DNA from: Candidatus Goldiibacteriota bacterium
Lineage (GTDB): Bacteria > Oederibacteriota > PGYV01 > DYJU01
Direction of reading: 5' to 3'
Assembly: GCA_938034975.1 (NCBI GenBank)
Contig: CALHNI010000019.1
Span: forward strand, 1-61,061
Length of the DNA: 61,061 bases
Below, in pieces: positions 59,184-61,061 of the stretch. The notes under the pieces were generated by a model, which was given only the letters and a program-made list of their open reading frames with translations, ran no database searches and was not told the DNA's origin. Position 1 is the first letter of the stretch, and each line of letters begins with the position of its first letter. The translations under genes and the position numbers were made by a program.

Positions 59184-60083
59184 ATGAATAAAATACCTGT
59201 AATTCTTAGTACTGATATAGGTACTGATATTGATGATACGTGGGCGCTTGCTTTTCTTTTAAAATGCCCGGAACTTACCCCTGTTATGATTTTAACAACA
59301 ACAGGAAATACTTTATACAGGGCAAAACTTGTTGCAAAATTTTTAGAAAAGGCAGGCAGAACTGATATACCCATAGGTATTGGCATACCTTTTTCAGACA
59401 AACAAAAATTTCAGGAAAAATGGATTAAAGATTATTCTTTAAAAAAATATCCGGGTAAAATATATAAAAATGGTATACAAGCAATGATAAATTTTATAAT
59501 GTCATCTCATGAAAAAATTACAGTAATATCAATTGCCCCTCTTCCAGACATTGCAAAGGCAATTACAATAAAACCGGAAATAATTAATAAAATACGTTTT
59601 GTGGGAATGCATGGCAGTATTTACAGAGGATACGATGGTAAAAAACAACCTGACGCAGAAGCAAATGTAAAATATCATAATAAAGATTGCATAAAAGTTT
59701 TTTCAAAATTAAAAGATATTACCATAACTCCACTTGATACCTGCGGTATAGTCAGATTGGATGGAAAATTATATAAAAAAGTTTTAAAAAGCAACGACTC
59801 TTTGATAAAAGCAATTATAGAAAATTATCATATCTGGTATAATAATGTTTCCTGGGAAGTAAATTGTAATCCTTATATAAATACATCGGTTCTATTTGAT
59901 ACTGTTGCAGTATATCTTGCATTTTCAGAGAAGTTTTTAAAGATTAAAAATATAAAAATAAAAATAACAGAAAATGGTTTTATTTTGCCGGATAAAAATG
60001 GAGTCCTGGTAAGGGCTGCCTTAAACTGGGAAAATTTAAAAAAGTTTAAGAGTTTTTTGGTAGAGAGATTAATAAAAAAATAG
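59184..60083 (+). CDS. Nucleoside hydrolase (IunH-like)
   Basis: The 299-residue protein has the N-terminal Asp cluster STDIGTDIDDTWAL (D11, D15, D17, D18). The usual first Asp of DTDxGxDxDD is Ser here. ISIAPLPDIAKAI stands for the family GPLTNlA motif, and GMHGSIYRGYDGKKQPDAEANVKYHN contains the conserved NxxxD/E-type region. Family enzymes hydrolyse the N-glycosidic bond of ribonucleosides to base plus ribose. The altered residues leave room for a changed substrate. The start abuts the DUF1646 stop and a LacI-type regulator follows 19 bases downstream. Confidence 0.8.
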   Translation: MNKIPVILSTDIGTDIDDTWALAFLLKCPELTPVMILTTTGNTLYRAKLVAKFLEKAGRTDIPIGIGIPFSDKQKFQEKWIKDYSLKKYPGKIYKNGIQAMINFIMSSHEKITVISIAPLPDIAKAITIKPEIINKIRFVGMHGSIYRGYDGKKQPDAEANVKYHNKDCIKVFSKLKDITITPLDTCGIVRLDGKLYKKVLKSNDSLIKAIIENYHIWYNNVSWEVNCNPYINTSVLFDTVAVYLAFSEKFLKIKNIKIKITENGFILPDKNGVLVRAALNWENLKKFKSFLVERLIKK

Positions 60084-60102
60084 AATATATAAAAAGGAAA
60101 AA

Positions 60103-61061
60103 ATGAAAAAAATAACAATACATGATATTGCAAAGATAGCAAAATTAAATGCATCAACGATTTCAAGGGTTTTAAATAACGACCTGCGTATAAGTAAAAA
60201 AACAAAAGACAAAGTATTAAAATTGGTCAAAAAATATAATTTTAAACCAAACTCAGCTGCGCGAATTCTTGCGGGCGGTAAAACAAATATACTCGCAGTG
60301 ATTTCGCCTTCTCTTTTTTCTCATTTTGCAGTTAATGTGTTGCAAGGCATAGAACAAAAATTAATAGAAACAAACTATGATTTTCAGATATTTACAACCA
60401 GTAAATTTACAATAAAAATTGGTGAAGATATAAAACATGTTTCAGAAATATTTAAAAGGATTTTACTGGAAAGAAAAGCAGATGGAATAATAGCAATAAG
60501 TATAAATATTTATAATGATAAAGTAGTTAGATTATTAAAAAGAAACAAATTTCCATTGGTTTTTGTAGAAGGAAAAGAAAATTATGGACATAGAGTTCTG
60601 GTTGATAATACTTCTGGAACTTATGAAGCAACAAAGTATTTAATAAGCAAAGGAAGGAAAAAAATAGGGTTTTCAGTAGGTCATATAAAGTTAATAGAAA
60701 GTCAGATGGACAGATTTAAAGGATATAAAAAGGCGTTGAATGAAGCGGAAATAGAGTATGATAGAAATTTATTTTATCAGGTTAAAAGTCATACCGCACC
60801 TGATGAGCCGGGAAATATTTTAGAGCATATGATAAAGAATAAAGTTGATGCAATATTATGTGCATCTGGCGACTGGCATGCTGCAGGTATAATGAAAGAA
60901 GCAAAAATAAAAGAGATAAAAATACCTGATGATATTGCATTAATCGGATATGATAATCTTGATTTTACGGAACATATTGGTTTAACAACAATAAAACAAC
61001 CACTTATAGATATGGGTAAAAAAGCATTTGAATTGTTTTTTGAAGCAGTAAATAATAATAA
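60103..61061 (+). CDS. LacI-family transcriptional regulator (3' partial)
   Basis: The frame is open to the end of the window (319 codons seen; usual length 330-345). AAAAGGA precedes the ATG. The N-terminal helix-turn-helix reads ITIHDIAKIAKLNASTISRV, then LNN and the hinge region KPNSAARILAGGKTN. The sugar-binding PBP-like core follows with ADGIIAI, FVEGKENYGHRVLVDNTSGTYEATKYLI, KIGFSVGH, AILCASGDWHAAGI and PDDIALIGYDNLDFTEHIGLTTI (split). It is probably a repressor or activator responding to a sugar or nucleoside. Adjacency to the nucleoside hydrolase suggests a nucleoside or ribose signal (inference). Confidence 0.92.
   Translation, partial: MKKITIHDIAKIAKLNASTISRVLNNDLRISKKTKDKVLKLVKKYNFKPNSAARILAGGKTNILAVISPSLFSHFAVNVLQGIEQKLIETNYDFQIFTTSKFTIKIGEDIKHVSEIFKRILLERKADGIIAISINIYNDKVVRLLKRNKFPLVFVEGKENYGHRVLVDNTSGTYEATKYLISKGRKKIGFSVGHIKLIESQMDRFKGYKKALNEAEIEYDRNLFYQVKSHTAPDEPGNILEHMIKNKVDAILCASGDWHAAGIMKEAKIKEIKIPDDIALIGYDNLDFTEHIGLTTIKQPLIDMGKKAFELFFEAVNNN

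Overview
The window is very A+T-rich, densely coded and almost entirely plus-strand; only two tRNA genes lie on the minus strand. Standard bacterial stop codons, including TGA, are used. The organism is a diderm: there are lipoproteins with lipoboxes, SurA/PpiC periplasmic chaperones, LpoB, outer-membrane barrel candidates, an O-antigen-ligase-type protein and a WecA-type transferase. Giant CARDB-repeat surface proteins, FlgD-like/T9SS-like C-terminal domains, PorV/PorQ-family proteins, many TPR proteins and DUF1015/DUF2723 families recall uncultured candidate phyla such as Goldbacteria, Firestonebacteria, Elusimicrobia or Omnitrophota. That placement is a guess from gene style, not from a marker gene.

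Layout. 1-7740: the 3' part of a giant repeat protein plus a PorV-like protein, then a membrane GAF-GAF-HD-GYP signalling protein (to 10104). 10655-17014: hisG, a small membrane protein, pgi, a DUF1015 protein, rarA and a barrel-like protein. 17135-23974: a small GIY-YIG-like protein, three consecutive SurA/PpiC-type chaperones, argC-argJ and a secreted protein with a sorting-like tail. 23975-24703: a graveyard of decayed genes. 24704-25882: a MORN_2 repeat protein. 26134-29709: a cyclic-nucleotide cluster (cNMP-binding protein, CHASE2 protein with a decayed cyclase domain, class-II-type cNMP phosphodiesterase) ending in rimI. 29943-38761: ECF sigma factor, zinc-finger anti-sigma factor, DUF3106-like protein, then a surface-glycan set in which TPR repeats recur. 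39165-42572: WecA-type transferase, FAD oxidoreductase and a glycosyltransferase. 42695-45444: small outer-membrane protein, LpoB and a COG3014-like lipoprotein. 45531-47846: five tRNA genes in two groups around an aldo/keto reductase pseudogene, a small protein and a GH16 lipoprotein. 47937-52190: a transglutaminase-like protein and a second surface-protein/PorV-like pair. 52461-54493: NifU-C protein, membrane protein, AmrS-like radical SAM protein. 54921-61061: P2-type cation ATPase, a MoxR-like protein that has lost its nucleotide-binding motifs, DUF1646 transporter, nucleoside hydrolase and a LacI regulator cut by the window end.

Two families of non-coding repeats explain most intergenic DNA. 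One is a hairpin-bounded A+T-rich element (seven copies, both orientations) that sits at boundaries between transcription units. The other is a MITE-like element in two copies, each flanked by a perfect 8-bp target duplication; one copy lies directly behind a near-consensus promoter.

The most interesting systems are: (i) the binder/sensor/eraser cyclic-nucleotide cluster whose cyclase-like domain lacks the expected metal aspartates; (ii) the ECF sigma module with a matching AAC-N16-CGTC motif in front of itself and in front of an outer-membrane protein gene; (iii) the P-type ATPase / dead AAA+ / DUF1646 operon; (iv) the interspersed palindromic elements in a genome that also carries a RayT-like transposase remnant.
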